DNA from: G963556115 sp963675945
Lineage (GTDB): Bacteria > Planctomycetota > SZUA-567
Assembly (NCBI GenBank): GCA_963675945.1
Contig: OY780932.1
Coordinates: 620,001-684,000 of the forward strand
Reading direction: 5' to 3'
DNA length: 64,000 bases
This document shows positions 17,089-27,010 of the stretch, piece by piece; the first letter of the stretch is position 1; every line of letters starts with the position of its first letter. A program made the translations under genes and the position numbers. Below the pieces are notes generated by a model. That model saw only the letters and a list, made by a program, of their open reading frames with translations, had not been told where the DNA came from and did no database searches.

Positions 17089-19491
17089 TTATTCTGCACT
17101 ACTAGCAATACCGCGCGCACTATACAGTTCATATCTTCCGAGGCTTAACGCCAGATCTCTGAAATGCCTTGAGTTCAATTCTATCGCTTTACGCGCCCAC
17201 TCCCGTGCCGCTTCTTGCGCCCCGATCTCTTGGAGATACTTTGCATAATAATACGCATACCGAGGATTTGACGGATAGAGCTTATGGGCGGACTGGAAAA
17301 GCTCCTGCACTCTCTGCTGCTCGGCCAGCGGAGCATAACGCCCCAGAATCTGCGCCAGAGTTATCCGGTACTGACTTGAATATGGCCTAAGCGTCATGGC
17401 CTGCTCAATTGCAGCAGTAACCGCCGCCAATTCTTCAGCAGTAGGAATACCAGCATTATCCGCAACCAGGCGCATCTGGAGCACCGCCCGACCCACATAA
17501 TAATCCGCATTCCCCTCAGCAAGCTTGAGCGCCAGGGTATACGCAGCGATAGCCTGCTGCAAATCCTCGCTCTTTTCAGCCCTGAGCGCCGCCAAGCTGG
17601 TCAAACGCTCGCTACTGGCACAGACAAATCCAGCCCAGACCCCCCAAGCCCCCCAGGCCAGACCCAGTATTACTACCATATACGCTATTATCTTGGCCTT
17701 GATAGGCTTGAGGTTTAACCGTCCCCAAATCTGTTGCCGCGCCACCAAGAGCCCCATTCCGACCATAAAGAAACCGCTGAGAGTCGGATGATACAATGAA
17801 TCAAAGCCGAGACTGAATACCAGAAATGCCAGAAGTGATACCCTAAGAGCCATAGCGGTAAACGCAAATTCCAAATCCCGGCTCAGCAACCAGACCATTT
17901 TAAACCCTAGAATACCTGCGAGTGGCAGTAATAGCAGTACCACCAATAGATTAATAAAGAGCGGAAAGGTAGAAAGCCCCCTAGCAATAAAACTGTCCGG
18001 AGTCGAAAATAGCTCCCGTAAGAGATACTCCAGACCCATATGATCGAAGAATCCCAGAAACACCAGGCCATAGGTCAGAACAAAACAACCCGCAACCAGA
18101 TAATTTCCAGCTCTATATAAAAAATCCGGCTCTACCGCGATATCCTTATAGGCTCTGCGCTCAACATCACCGCCAAAGAGCAACAGACCACTACCCGCCA
18201 GTACTCCCAGCAAAAGCAATATTCCACCGTCAGCAAGCAACTGTACATAGAGATTCCCCACGCGCCCCTGAGCACTAGCACCGGGCAAAACAAATAGAGA
18301 ACGGACTTCAGAAAAATTATCCAGCCCCCAGCCCAATACTGGAGACTGCTGAAATGCCGCTATTCCAGCCTGAATTGCTCCGGTGTAAGCCGACAGTTTA
18401 TACCGGTACAACTCGCGCAAATATCCCAATTCATTATTACCCGGCAGCAACCAGAACATACACATAAGCACGAGCAAGAAGACCAGCATAAGTATCCCGA
18501 CCAAATACTCTGCAGGCTTGTTCTGACCCGAACTATAACGTAAACGGAGCAGCTCAATCTCAATATACCACAAAACAGCCAGCACCAGTTGCGCCGCAAT
18601 ATTACCTGCAAGCAGCCAGACACCAAGTGTCAACATAACTCCAAACAGGCTCAGCACTCCGACCCCGCCACAAGCCAGCAGAAGATCGCGCCCCTTGCCG
18701 GCAGGATACTTGACCACCCGCCGCAACAGGATTATCTCGCAAATCTTAGCAACAAGTATCCCTAGCATGCTCCCGGAGATAACCACACACACCAAACCCA
18801 TGAACATTGCACCATCAAGAACAAACCCTCGTTTATTCCCGACTCGTACCCCAAAGAAGAAAAATATAAAGAGTAAGGCAAAAGCAGCCAGGGCAAGGTT
18901 GCTCCCCAGCCCTCCGCCAACCCAACCCTCCTCCATACGCTTGATAAACGCCTGCGCCGCCACCTCACCGAGCGCGCGTATATTCTCTTTAAACGCGCTG
19001 GAGTTAACCGCAATATCACGGAGATATTCCAGCGCAAAGAGACGCTGATATAGTGCATAAACCCCCACGATCGCTGTCGCCCCGCCAATAGACGCAGCAT
19101 AAAATCTAAAGACGCTCTTCATCCTGGCGGTAAGAACTATAGCGATAAAGATCAGCAAATCCGCGACCCAGTCCGCAAAGAGATTGAACGCCGGATAAAA
19201 ATATCCCTCCTCCCCGGCTCTGAATAAAGCAGCTATACATCCCACGGCCAGCAGCGAAATAGCCAGGACAACCAGGCGTTTGGGGAGCAACAGACCATTG
19301 CTAAGCAGCATACTGGTAACAGCGGCAAGCACTCCAACCAGAGCTATGCCATCGGTAAAGACCGCCTGCGGATTGAATACCACAAGTCCAGCCGTAATTG
19401 CCCGTAAGAGAATATAAGCTCCGGAACAGAATACGGAAAGCAACAACAACAGATGTGATCCCCTGCTCGGAGCACCGCCTGCAACCCGCAT
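17089..19491 (-). CDS. O-antigen ligase/polymerase-like membrane protein with C-terminal TPR-type region
   Basis: An 800-residue protein with about 14 hydrophobic segments through residue 640. It contains the Wzy_C/O-antigen ligase region: SPVLGWGLDNF, then a loop with NLYVQLLADGGIL, the usual H/N-N-x-Y signature and LLADGG loop. The last 150 residues are soluble helical repeats (SEDLQQAIAAYTLALKLAEGNADYYVGRA and following) resembling TPRs. Such proteins ligate or polymerise glycans or modify pilin-like proteins. It starts immediately after the ispG stop with no gap and has GAAGGA upstream. The acceptor is unknown; glycosyltransferases at 47-49 kb may belong to the same glycan system. Confidence 0.72.
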   Translation of the reverse strand: MRVAGGAPSRGSHLLLLLSVFCSGAYILLRAITAGLVVFNPQAVFTDGIALVGVLAAVTSMLLSNGLLLPKRLVVLAISLLAVGCIAALFRAGEEGYFYPAFNLFADWVADLLIFIAIVLTARMKSVFRFYAASIGGATAIVGVYALYQRLFALEYLRDIAVNSSAFKENIRALGEVAAQAFIKRMEEGWVGGGLGSNLALAAFALLFIFFFFGVRVGNKRGFVLDGAMFMGLVCVVISGSMLGILVAKICEIILLRRVVKYPAGKGRDLLLACGGVGVLSLFGVMLTLGVWLLAGNIAAQLVLAVLWYIEIELLRLRYSSGQNKPAEYLVGILMLVFLLVLMCMFWLLPGNNELGYLRELYRYKLSAYTGAIQAGIAAFQQSPVLGWGLDNFSEVRSLFVLPGASAQGRVGNLYVQLLADGGILLLLGVLAGSGLLLFGGDVERRAYKDIAVEPDFLYRAGNYLVAGCFVLTYGLVFLGFFDHMGLEYLLRELFSTPDSFIARGLSTFPLFINLLVVLLLLPLAGILGFKMVWLLSRDLEFAFTAMALRVSLLAFLVFSLGFDSLYHPTLSGFFMVGMGLLVARQQIWGRLNLKPIKAKIIAYMVVILGLAWGAWGVWAGFVCASSERLTSLAALRAEKSEDLQQAIAAYTLALKLAEGNADYYVGRAVLQMRLVADNAGIPTAEELAAVTAAIEQAMTLRPYSSQYRITLAQILGRYAPLAEQQRVQELFQSAHKLYPSNPRYAYYYAKYLQEIGAQEAAREWARKAIELNSRHFRDLALSLGRYELYSARGIASSAE

Positions 19492-20553
19492 TCAATCCTT
19501 CTCCACTAATTCCAAAAGCGTTTTCAAAGCTTCTTCACGTTTAAAATTCCCCAGTTTTTGCCCTCTGGCAAAGAGCAGCATCCCGCTACCACATCCGGCA
19601 ATACCGAGATCTGCTTCTGCCGCCTCCCCCGGACCATTTACCTCACACCCCATAACCGCCAGCTTCAGCGGTTTTTTAATATGAGCCACGCGCTCGCGCA
19701 CCAGCCTGACCAACGACGGCATATCCTCTACGCGGCAGCGCCCACAGGTAGGACAGGAGATTATCTCCACCCCAGCTCGGAGTAGACCTGCCGCTTTGAG
19801 CAATCTTTTCGCCGCCAACACCTCCCGCACCGGCTCTGCGGTAAATGAAAGGCGAATAGTATCGCCTATGCCATCCGCCAGTAAAGAACCTACTCCCACC
19901 GCACTCTTGAGCATAGCATCCTCCTCCAACCCGGCCTCGGTAACTCCGATATGCAGTGGATACTCGCAAGCTGCTGCAATTTTGCGGTTCACCCGGATAG
20001 TAGCCAACGGCTCTGATATCTTGGCAGAAATCACAATATCTTCAAAACCATGCTCGGCAAAACGCTGGGCATAGCCCAAGGCTTCCGCAACCACCAACTC
20101 TTCCAGATCCTCCACCGCCGCCTTATCATTATGTTTGATCGAACCGCCATTTACTCCAATCCGTATGGGAATACCAGCATCCTTGGCCGCAGCCAGCACC
20201 CGGTAAATCAATTCCCAATCACCCATATTTCCCGGATTAATCCTGAGCTTGGCCGCACCGGCCTCGATTGCCGCAAGGGCAATCCGCCCGTCAAAGTGGA
20301 TATCGGCTACCACCGGCAACCGACTCTCTGCACATACCGCTGCAAAATAGGCTATATCCTTGAGCGTCGGCACCGCCACCCGAACTATATCACAACCAGC
20401 CTCCAGCGCAGCATCTATCTGCTCAAGCGTACCAGCAAGGTCACCGGCTTTAGCCGAGGTCATTGTTTGAATGCTTACTGGCGCCGTCCCCCCAATCACC
20501 ACCTTACCTACCGCGACCTCCCGGGTTTTTCGTCTAAGGGTATTATAATCCAT
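19492..20553 (-). CDS. ispG: 4-hydroxy-3-methylbut-2-en-1-yl diphosphate synthase (IspG/GcpE)
   Basis: IspG is the iron-sulfur enzyme of the MEP isoprenoid pathway that converts MEcPP to HMBPP. The protein is 353 residues, the short bacterial form without the large plant/chlamydial insert. Visible: the TIM-barrel start VGGTAPVSIQTMTS, DIHFD, RINPGNMG, and the [4Fe-4S] ligands in ISCPTCGRC and MGCEVNGPGEA. Shine-Dalgarno AGAGGAA. It is directly followed by the O-antigen ligase-like gene, a plausible link since undecaprenyl carriers come from this pathway. Confidence 0.96.
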   Translation of the reverse strand: MDYNTLRRKTREVAVGKVVIGGTAPVSIQTMTSAKAGDLAGTLEQIDAALEAGCDIVRVAVPTLKDIAYFAAVCAESRLPVVADIHFDGRIALAAIEAGAAKLRINPGNMGDWELIYRVLAAAKDAGIPIRIGVNGGSIKHNDKAAVEDLEELVVAEALGYAQRFAEHGFEDIVISAKISEPLATIRVNRKIAAACEYPLHIGVTEAGLEEDAMLKSAVGVGSLLADGIGDTIRLSFTAEPVREVLAAKRLLKAAGLLRAGVEIISCPTCGRCRVEDMPSLVRLVRERVAHIKKPLKLAVMGCEVNGPGEAAEADLGIAGCGSGMLLFARGQKLGNFKREEALKTLLELVEKD

Positions 20554-20689
20554 AATTTCCTCTTTATATCATTACGTCAATTCCATATACTTATTCGATG
20601 TCCAATAGTACCATCTGGCTACTTTATTCTAATTATTATTATACCGTTAATCACTATATTTTTAATAAGCAATAATAAATCTTAATATA

Positions 20690-21616
20690 ATGAATATTGA
20701 TCAAGATCAAACCCCGGCAAGAACCGATTCCCCCGCGGAGCAGAAACAGCTCTGGCCACAGCCATTCAGCGGCTATCAGATCATAAACTGCCTCAGCGGA
20801 GACATGGGATATGGCACCTTCTTCGCCCGCGACAATCGTCTTGAGCGCGATGTCATTATCAAGACTCTCAAAGCCAACCCTGTACAGCATGAAGGTTCCA
20901 ACGAACGTTTCTTCAATGAGGCCAGACAGATAGCTCATATCAAGCATGCCAATATTGCCAGAGGGCTAGACGTAGGGCGCAGCGGCGAGATCCTGTACTT
21001 TGTCAGCGAGTATCTCCGGGGAGAGTCACTACAAGAGAAACTACAACGGCTCCAGAACAGTCGGCTCAGAGAGTTCGACACCCTCAAGATTATTGAGAGC
21101 ATCTCGCAAGCTCTGGATGTTGTCCTGGCTCACGGCTTAGTACACCGCGACCTGAAACCAGCCAATATTTTCCTGACAAACTCCGGCTTGATCAAACTCA
21201 CCGATCTCGGTATCGCCAAAGATATAGCCTACGCAGATGAATTCCAACGCTACCAAACGCATCCGGAATATATCTCCCCCGAACAAGCTGCCAACGAACT
21301 GAATATCGATATTCGTTCAGACCTGTACGCACTTGGAGCTATCTGGTTTCGCCTGCTAGTGGGACGCCCCCCCTTTACCGGTGAATCTCCAGATATTATC
21401 TTAAAGAAACATATTGACGAAGCCCCGGAGTCGGTTACCGCCATTGACCCACGCATCACCCCGGCAACCGCCCAGCTTATAACCTGGTTACTCAGCAAAG
21501 ATCGAGAAAAGCGCCCCAAGACCCCACAGCAATTTCTCACAAAATTGCTTACCCATCCCCTCATCCGGCTCCAACAAGAGAAGCAAGCCGAAAACGAAAG
21601 AACCGAGTCCGAATAA
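20690..21616 (+). CDS. Serine/threonine protein kinase (Hanks type)
   Basis: A 308-residue soluble kinase domain with a short N-terminal extension. The Gly-rich loop is GDMGYGTFFA, the ATP Lys is in DVIIKTL, the catalytic loop is HRDLKPANIFL, the metal-binding DFG is DLG (LTDLGIAKD), and the activation segment ends YISPEQAANE, with SDLYALGAIWF following. The catalytic residues are intact, so it should be active. There is no transmembrane helix or PASTA domain. It is divergent from ispG. Shine-Dalgarno is not evident before the ATG, in an A+T-rich leader. A PP2C phosphatase is not nearby. Confidence 0.9.
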   Translation: MNIDQDQTPARTDSPAEQKQLWPQPFSGYQIINCLSGDMGYGTFFARDNRLERDVIIKTLKANPVQHEGSNERFFNEARQIAHIKHANIARGLDVGRSGEILYFVSEYLRGESLQEKLQRLQNSRLREFDTLKIIESISQALDVVLAHGLVHRDLKPANIFLTNSGLIKLTDLGIAKDIAYADEFQRYQTHPEYISPEQAANELNIDIRSDLYALGAIWFRLLVGRPPFTGESPDIILKKHIDEAPESVTAIDPRITPATAQLITWLLSKDREKRPKTPQQFLTKLLTHPLIRLQQEKQAENERTESE

Positions 21617-21630
21617 AATATAAAAAAAGA

Positions 21631-21656
21631 GGTCGCAACCACTACCGGCTGCGACC
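21631..21656 (-). terminator. Terminator of the SH3-domain gene (minus strand)
   Basis: GGTCGCA (21631-21637) and TGCGACC (21650-21656) form a stem; on the minus strand it is followed by TCTTTTTTT. It may also help insulate the convergent kinase gene. Confidence 0.8.
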
Positions 21657-21680
21657 CTAATTTATAATAACCCTTATAGC

Positions 21681-23219
21681 CTACTCTGCATCGATAACCA
21701 AACCGGTAATATCATATGAATCACCGACCTGCCCCGGAGTGCTACGCACCTCTTCTTCATCAATAATCATCGGTGCAAAGCCATCTTCTTCCACGATAGT
21801 AACCCGTTCACTCAAGTTGCCTTGAACCATATTCTCCTGCTGCACCCGGGTATTCGGCGCGATATACGTACCGTTATAAAGCCCCAGCTTCTTAACATCC
21901 AGGATGTTGCTATTGGAAGCGGTATCATCCAGTATCTCTCCGCTTACCCGTACATGCTTACCGACAAAGTCATCGAGATCATAATAAACCGACCGAAGCA
22001 GATATATAGTTTCCCCACCTTTTACCAGACGATAACCCGCCGTACGGTTGTTAAGATAACCGATATACTCTACCCAGCCGGTAGCATCATAGCCCATACT
22101 TCCCGGCGGCGGACCCGGACGATAATTCTTCGCCACTTCAGCTCTATAGGCCGCTTCGTATTTCTTATTCTCCTCACTGCGCTTATAAGCTTGTTCTTTA
22201 GCTCTGGCAGCCTCGCGATCAATACGCTGCAACTGATCATCAACACTGAGTAAAATATTATTAACCGCCTGTCTGCGCGCGGCACGAGCATTCTTCTCCG
22301 CCTCGGCCTTGGCTTTGATCTTCTGAATTATTGGGTTATCCTTACTCTGCGCCACAATCTCATCTGCCGCCATTTTAATCTTATTGCCAAATTCATCCAT
22401 TGGCTCCTGACCGTCCTTGACCACCGGTGCAGCGGTCTCTCTTACCCCATCTGCATAACTAACATATTTACTGAACACCCAGGCTTTGGCACTGGCAGGA
22501 GGGCGAATCCGCACCCACTGTCCTCTGACGCCAGTAATAAAAACCGACTCTCCGGCATTTACCTGCCCCACAACCGTACTCCCCGGCCAAGGTCTAGCGC
22601 GAAGATTTACATTATTTCCCCGCACCTCACGTACCAGCCCCTGCTCAGGAATATCCGCAGGTATATCGCCACTGATATATCTAGAATTAATATAACAGTA
22701 CTCAGAAGCAGGATAAGCGATCTTCACCCAATCCCCCACCTTCTCATATACCGTCACCGGCGTATCGATATCAGCAGTCAAAACAATCTCATACTTGGTA
22801 CTTTGACCAGCACGGATATTCACCCGGCCACCGGTAATCTTCCCCGGTACACCGCCGAGATCCACACTCTGCTGAATACTCGCCTCCGGTTGAAAATCAA
22901 CTGCAGGCAGAGTATCAACCTCCTGGCTTACCGTAGTCTCTTCCGTAATCACTGGCAGCGTCAACTCCGACCCCTGACTCGGGGTAGCAACCGGTTCCGG
23001 TGCGGAGAGCAAGAGCTCTGTGGTACCTGCTTCGATATCGACCTGAGTAGCCCCTCCGACCGCTGGTGGTGGTGGCGGTGGCGGTAACTCTAGTCCCCCA
23101 TCCACTGGCGGAGGAGGCGGCAGCAACAAATCATCATCTGCACTCCAGCCAGAGCCTGCAACAAAACTTACGATCGCTCCAATAGCTAACATCTTTGAAA
23201 AGAAACGCATAATTTTCAA
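21681..23219 (-). CDS. Secreted proline-rich protein with two SH3 domains
   Basis: A 512-residue protein: signal peptide (ending WSADD), two polyproline blocks (PPPPP and PPPPPPP, about residues 33-52), two bacterial SH3 domains (GGRVNIRAGQSTKYEIV to WVKIAYP, about 133-185; GNNVNLRARPWPGSTVV to WVRIRPPASAKAWV, about 205-255), a charged coiled-coil region rich in Ala/Lys/Glu (about 290-370), and a C-terminal OB-like domain (WVEYIGYLNNRTAGYRLV, VGKHVRVSGEI). Bacterial SH3 domains bind peptidoglycan peptides or proline motifs. Probably a periplasmic wall-associated protein. Shine-Dalgarno AGGAG. No specific family name is known to me. Confidence 0.75.
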   Translation of the reverse strand: MKIMRFFSKMLAIGAIVSFVAGSGWSADDDLLLPPPPPVDGGLELPPPPPPPAVGGATQVDIEAGTTELLLSAPEPVATPSQGSELTLPVITEETTVSQEVDTLPAVDFQPEASIQQSVDLGGVPGKITGGRVNIRAGQSTKYEIVLTADIDTPVTVYEKVGDWVKIAYPASEYCYINSRYISGDIPADIPEQGLVREVRGNNVNLRARPWPGSTVVGQVNAGESVFITGVRGQWVRIRPPASAKAWVFSKYVSYADGVRETAAPVVKDGQEPMDEFGNKIKMAADEIVAQSKDNPIIQKIKAKAEAEKNARAARRQAVNNILLSVDDQLQRIDREAARAKEQAYKRSEENKKYEAAYRAEVAKNYRPGPPPGSMGYDATGWVEYIGYLNNRTAGYRLVKGGETIYLLRSVYYDLDDFVGKHVRVSGEILDDTASNSNILDVKKLGLYNGTYIAPNTRVQQENMVQGNLSERVTIVEEDGFAPMIIDEEEVRSTPGQVGDSYDITGLVIDAE

Positions 23220-23582
23220 CTCCTGAGATTCTATTCTATCACCGGCAAGCTACAGACAAACTCCCTGCCCGGCCTGATCATACTCCAGTATAACTTTCCC
23301 CGTAATTTTTTCCTACTGTATATTTTTTCCTATGTATATTATGTAACAATATCCCGAAAATCCCATGAAAAAACTTCCAACCTTAAGCGGAAAAATATCA
23401 AAACAACGAAAGAGAAAGCTCATTAGATACAATTATACCTCTATATCGACAAATTAAACATTGATAATTATAAAATAATATTAAAAAAAAATGAATTTTA
23501 ACATGTAGTTTTCACTTTTACTGCTATAATTAGATACATGTATAGTAATATATACATTAATTTTGACGAAGGAGTTCCGATT
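23220..23582. other. A+T-rich divergent intergenic region
   Basis: Carries the divergent promoters of the SH3 protein (minus) and the zinc-finger gene (plus). A TATAAT at 23525-23530 is a plausible -10 for the plus-strand gene; no good -35 is visible. A 30-codon basic ORF at 23365-23457 lacks a ribosome site and is not called. Confidence 0.4.
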
Positions 23583-23807
23583 ATGAAATGCTGGTTCTGT
23601 GATGCCGAAGCAAGAGGTGTATGCGCCGCCTGTGGTCGAGCATTATGTTACAATCACGCCCACATCCATGACGACATGACAATTGCCAAGAGCGATACCG
23701 CCACGGGGTATACCAGTTATTATAGTGTCAAAAACTCATTAAAATGTGAGGACTGCCGGTTGGAGTGGGTACACCATATGCCGGGAGATGATCATCCAAC
23801 TCTTTAG
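23583..23807 (+). CDS. Small zinc-ribbon/B-box-like protein
   Basis: A 74-residue protein with clustered metal ligands: MKCWFCDAEA, VCAACGRALCYNHAHIHDD, then a C-terminal CEDCRLEW. The CxxC...CxxC...CxxH pattern suggests two zinc sites like DUF2180 or B-box minidomains, which often mediate protein contacts. The start at 23583 is fixed by GAAGGAG (about 23569-23575); the frame extends 15 codons upstream without a good ribosome site. It lies 20 bases before the DUF4912 gene and is probably its operon partner. Confidence 0.65.
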   Translation: MKCWFCDAEARGVCAACGRALCYNHAHIHDDMTIAKSDTATGYTSYYSVKNSLKCEDCRLEWVHHMPGDDHPTL

Positions 23808-23827
23808 TTCAAAGGTTTCTTTAACCC

Positions 23828-25273
23828 ATGAGTAATATCACAAGCCTTTCTAGATTAGAAACACCGGTTAACCGGAGAGCAATCTCTGAGAGCCCCCTTA
23901 TGACAGATACACCCGACTCAGCTCTGAGCCGGGATATCTATATTCTTTGTGATGGAGCCATCAAGAAGCCAAATTCAACTCAAAGGAATATCCTTGCCAG
24001 CAGTACAAACCTCAAAACGCCGCGCAACCGCCAGGCAGAGAATACCGACAAGCAGCCTCGCCCCGAAAAGAAAATTGCCAAGAAAAGAGTACTCCGTGAA
24101 CTGAGCGCTGTCGACAACACCCCGCTCGATCTTATCACCTCCAAGAAATCACAGGTTTGGCTGCAGAAACTCGATACCAATCGCCTCGCCGTCCAGTGGA
24201 ACGTCCCCAATAATATCCAACGTAATTGCCAGGATCTTTTGCTCAGAGGCGAAAAAGCAGAATTTGTCCTCAGACTCTATCAGAATGTAGCTGTCGGCAA
24301 TGCGGAATGGAAGACCTCGCAACGCACGCTCGAATACCCGATAGATATCCTCCGCCGCAGATGTTATATAAATCTTGAAACAAGTGGCGGTGGTAAGTTC
24401 ACCGCTGAGATCGGGGTTCGCTCAGCCAACGGACGTTATATCTTTATTGCCCGTTCCAACAAATGCTCGACGCCCCGGTTTACTCCGGAGTCTACCGGCA
24501 ACGCTCCAGAATATCGGCATGCTACGCAGAAAAAAGCGCAGATAAAGACCCCGAAAGTCTTCAAAAGCAAGAGTCGTATCAATCATCTTAATACTACTGA
24601 TTCTGAGCTCCCAGAACGTGATATCATTGCTGAATCACGGGTAAGTGGCGTATATGCTGATTTCCTGCGTGAAGGCCCCAAAGCCTTGAGGCGCGTCAAT
24701 GAAAAGATCGTACCCAGCAGCATTGCTGCCCGCAGCGAGTATCTCGAAGCAGTCAAAGCCGAGACGAAAGCGGCAAAATCAATCGCGGAACAGTACAAAA
24801 GCCGCGTAACTCTTAATGCCAAGCGCCTTGATCCGCATAACGCTGCGGAAAAAGCCTTCAGAACCGGCGCTATTCAGAACTATCCTGAAAAACCTGAGGG
24901 TTATATCCCGTCCAAACTCACCACCCAGGATGTCAAAGACTCAAAGGTAATGATCGCCTCAATGCTCAATACTCAGGGTACTGTAGCTATTGATGTCTTT
25001 AAAAAGGGCGAGAATAAAAATTTGCAAGGTAAAGGCAGAGAGACAGTAAGGGTCAAGAGCAAGAAAGCTCTGGCTCAAGCTCTGAAAGAATCCGGTATCC
25101 GTGAAAAATCAGAGCTGATTCTCTCCGGCAAGCTCGAGCCTGGTAGAAAGGTTCGTATCGGCGGTCTACTCATTGATACCGAGGCTGACGGCTCTTTCTA
25201 TGTATCCTGCTCTATCAAAAACGGCAAGCTCCACGTTCCGGTCGAAGAGATCGACGTTATCATCACTGAGTAA
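23828..25273 (+). CDS. DUF4912-like protein
   Basis: A 481-residue cytoplasmic protein. A poorly conserved, basic N-terminal segment is followed by a domain at about 110-225 with the DUF4912 pattern: WNVPNNI, AEFVLRLYQNV, CYINLETSGGGKFTAEIGV and RYIFIARSNKCSTPRF. The extreme C-terminus (LILSGKLEPGRKVRIGGLLI, DGSFYVSCSIKNG) matches the beta-sandwich tail often found with DUF4912. In other bacteria such proteins sit near glycogen or amylase genes. Here the nearest such gene is glgC, 24 kb away. The middle part is helical and charged. The biochemical role is unknown. Confidence 0.62.
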   Translation: MSNITSLSRLETPVNRRAISESPLMTDTPDSALSRDIYILCDGAIKKPNSTQRNILASSTNLKTPRNRQAENTDKQPRPEKKIAKKRVLRELSAVDNTPLDLITSKKSQVWLQKLDTNRLAVQWNVPNNIQRNCQDLLLRGEKAEFVLRLYQNVAVGNAEWKTSQRTLEYPIDILRRRCYINLETSGGGKFTAEIGVRSANGRYIFIARSNKCSTPRFTPESTGNAPEYRHATQKKAQIKTPKVFKSKSRINHLNTTDSELPERDIIAESRVSGVYADFLREGPKALRRVNEKIVPSSIAARSEYLEAVKAETKAAKSIAEQYKSRVTLNAKRLDPHNAAEKAFRTGAIQNYPEKPEGYIPSKLTTQDVKDSKVMIASMLNTQGTVAIDVFKKGENKNLQGKGRETVRVKSKKALAQALKESGIREKSELILSGKLEPGRKVRIGGLLIDTEADGSFYVSCSIKNGKLHVPVEEIDVIITE

Positions 25274-25569
25274 TTTCTACATTATCATTCTGATACCTAA
25301 ATCACAGTTTACTATGATTACACTATCAGTCGTTGCTCGCCTGCTTGGCGACCTGTATATCGCTTCGAGCAATTTTCTGATATGACGGAAGTCCCCAGAC
25401 ATAACTGATAACACCTTAAACCAAACCCGACACTCCCGAACCACTCTTGGCAAAATTAGCCTTGTGCGGGCTGTAGATCGAGATTATAAGGGAGAGAAGC
25501 TCTTACTCTGGGGGTTTGGGGGCAGACAGCCCCCAAAAAGAAGATCCTGTTACAATTTTCCAGTACCAG
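25274..25569. other. Structured intergenic region before the MATE gene end
   Basis: No supported ORF. TTGCTCG (25333-25339) and CGAGCAA (25366-25372) enclose a smaller CGCC/GGCG hairpin and are followed by TTTTCT, a possible branched terminator for the DUF4912 transcript. A G-rich hairpin follows at 25515-25537. Confidence 0.35.
25515..25537. repeat. G-rich perfect hairpin
   Basis: TTTGGGGGC / GCCCCCAAA with a five-base loop, preceded by a further GGGGG. No adjacent T-run on either strand within four bases except the AAAAA on the plus side, so it could slow transcription of the convergent genes or form other structures. Confidence 0.45.
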
Positions 25570-26988
25570 CTACATATTGATTTGCGCATCATTCTGCACC
25601 TCTGATATAGCCGGCTCAACATGCACAATCCTGAGTTTACGCCAATGGCCTTGTTGATAACGCCAAAAGAACATTACCGCCATCAGCAGAACTATGCATA
25701 TCATGCCTATCCAGGTATGCTCTGGGCTAGTCACAAAGACCCGTGACATCAAGAGAATAACCACTGACATGACCCAATGTCCAAATACCGAGATAAGCAT
25801 CGTCCAAAAGGTGTCTCCAGCTCCCCGCAGTACCCCGGCAAAGACTACGATGACAGCTAACGAAAAGATATATACGCTTATAAGCTTGGTCATATAGATA
25901 GCTATTGGCGCAGTAACCTCAAGAAAAACAGCACTTCCCTCTGCTTGAAAGATCATGACTAAAGGTTCAGCAAAGAGAAGTAGCCCCAGCATAATAACTA
26001 GGCTGTAAATACCCACAACCTTCAACCCTGACTTCATTACCTTATGCGCCATATTCGGCTCACCCGATCCCATAAATCTCCCCACCAGACTTGTCACGCC
26101 CACCTCAACACCAATCATAGGAATAAAGGCCACCATATCCCAGTTAAAGGCGATCGTCACCGCTGCTGCTATATCTACCCCATACGCATGAAAAGCCAGT
26201 ACCATCAGGTTGAACGCCATCACATTAAGCAACATCTCAACGCCCAAAGAACTACCCAGACGCAACAACTGTTTCAGCATACCCCAGGCAAAATAGCAGT
26301 TTTCCATAACCTTGAATTCCAACCGATTCTTCTGCCCGTAATACACCAACGCCAACACTCCTACACCGATCGCACTACCTATTATAGTCCCGATTGCCGC
26401 CCCGCCTATACCCATTGCCGGAAAACCAAGATTACCAAAGATCAACAGATAATTGACCACAACATTTACTAGCATTGAGATCCCCGCTGCAATCATTACC
26501 ACCTTGGTCTTACCAATACCGCTGAAGAAAGCGCTATATGTATTACGTAGTAAGCCAAATATAGTACTGAACATAACGATTGAAAAATACTCATACTGCG
26601 GCTGCATCTGCTCCGGCGCAATTCCACTGACCTCAAATATCAATTTTCCCAACGGAATACAAGCCAAGATCAATGGAAAAGCAGCCAGACTTATCAATAG
26701 AGCCTGAGTCGTCACCAGCGAGCACTTCTCCTTGATACCTGCCCCCAGATGCTGCGCAACCAGAGCATTGGAATAACCGGTCACCCCTACAAAGAAGGTC
26801 ATAAACATAAAACAACACACCCCACCACCCAGCGCCGCACTCATATATTCCGCACCCAGTTTTGCTAGAAACAACCTGTCAATAAACATCATCAGCGTAT
26901 CACACGCACTGGACACAACCATTGGCAGAGCAATTCCCAGAAGCTGCCGCACACCTCCCGGAGTCTCCATCTCAACTGCAACCGACAT
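25570..26988 (-). CDS. MATE family multidrug/sodium antiporter
   Basis: A 472-residue protein with 12 predicted membrane segments. It begins with the MATE pattern GVRQLLGIALPMVVSSACDTLMMFIDRLFLAKLGAEYMSA, repeated in divergent form in the second half. MATE proteins export cationic drugs or metabolites using Na+ or H+ gradients. Its start at 26988 has GGAG as Shine-Dalgarno, placed directly behind a terminator hairpin at 27011-27036; no promoter fits between, so its mRNA must read through the terminator from the small ORF upstream. That suggests conditional expression (see findings). The substrate is unknown. Confidence 0.88.
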   Translation of the reverse strand: MSVAVEMETPGGVRQLLGIALPMVVSSACDTLMMFIDRLFLAKLGAEYMSAALGGGVCCFMFMTFFVGVTGYSNALVAQHLGAGIKEKCSLVTTQALLISLAAFPLILACIPLGKLIFEVSGIAPEQMQPQYEYFSIVMFSTIFGLLRNTYSAFFSGIGKTKVVMIAAGISMLVNVVVNYLLIFGNLGFPAMGIGGAAIGTIIGSAIGVGVLALVYYGQKNRLEFKVMENCYFAWGMLKQLLRLGSSLGVEMLLNVMAFNLMVLAFHAYGVDIAAAVTIAFNWDMVAFIPMIGVEVGVTSLVGRFMGSGEPNMAHKVMKSGLKVVGIYSLVIMLGLLLFAEPLVMIFQAEGSAVFLEVTAPIAIYMTKLISVYIFSLAVIVVFAGVLRGAGDTFWTMLISVFGHWVMSVVILLMSRVFVTSPEHTWIGMICIVLLMAVMFFWRYQQGHWRKLRIVHVEPAISEVQNDAQINM

Positions 26989-27010
26989 ATTTTTTTCTCC
27001 AAATAAAAAA

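Noticed and set aside
20050..20685. 211-codon ORF on the plus strand
   Set aside because: It is opposite the 5' half of ispG and extends into its promoter; no motif supports it.
23365..23457. 30-codon basic ORF
   Set aside because: No ribosome site, A+T-rich composition and no conserved feature.
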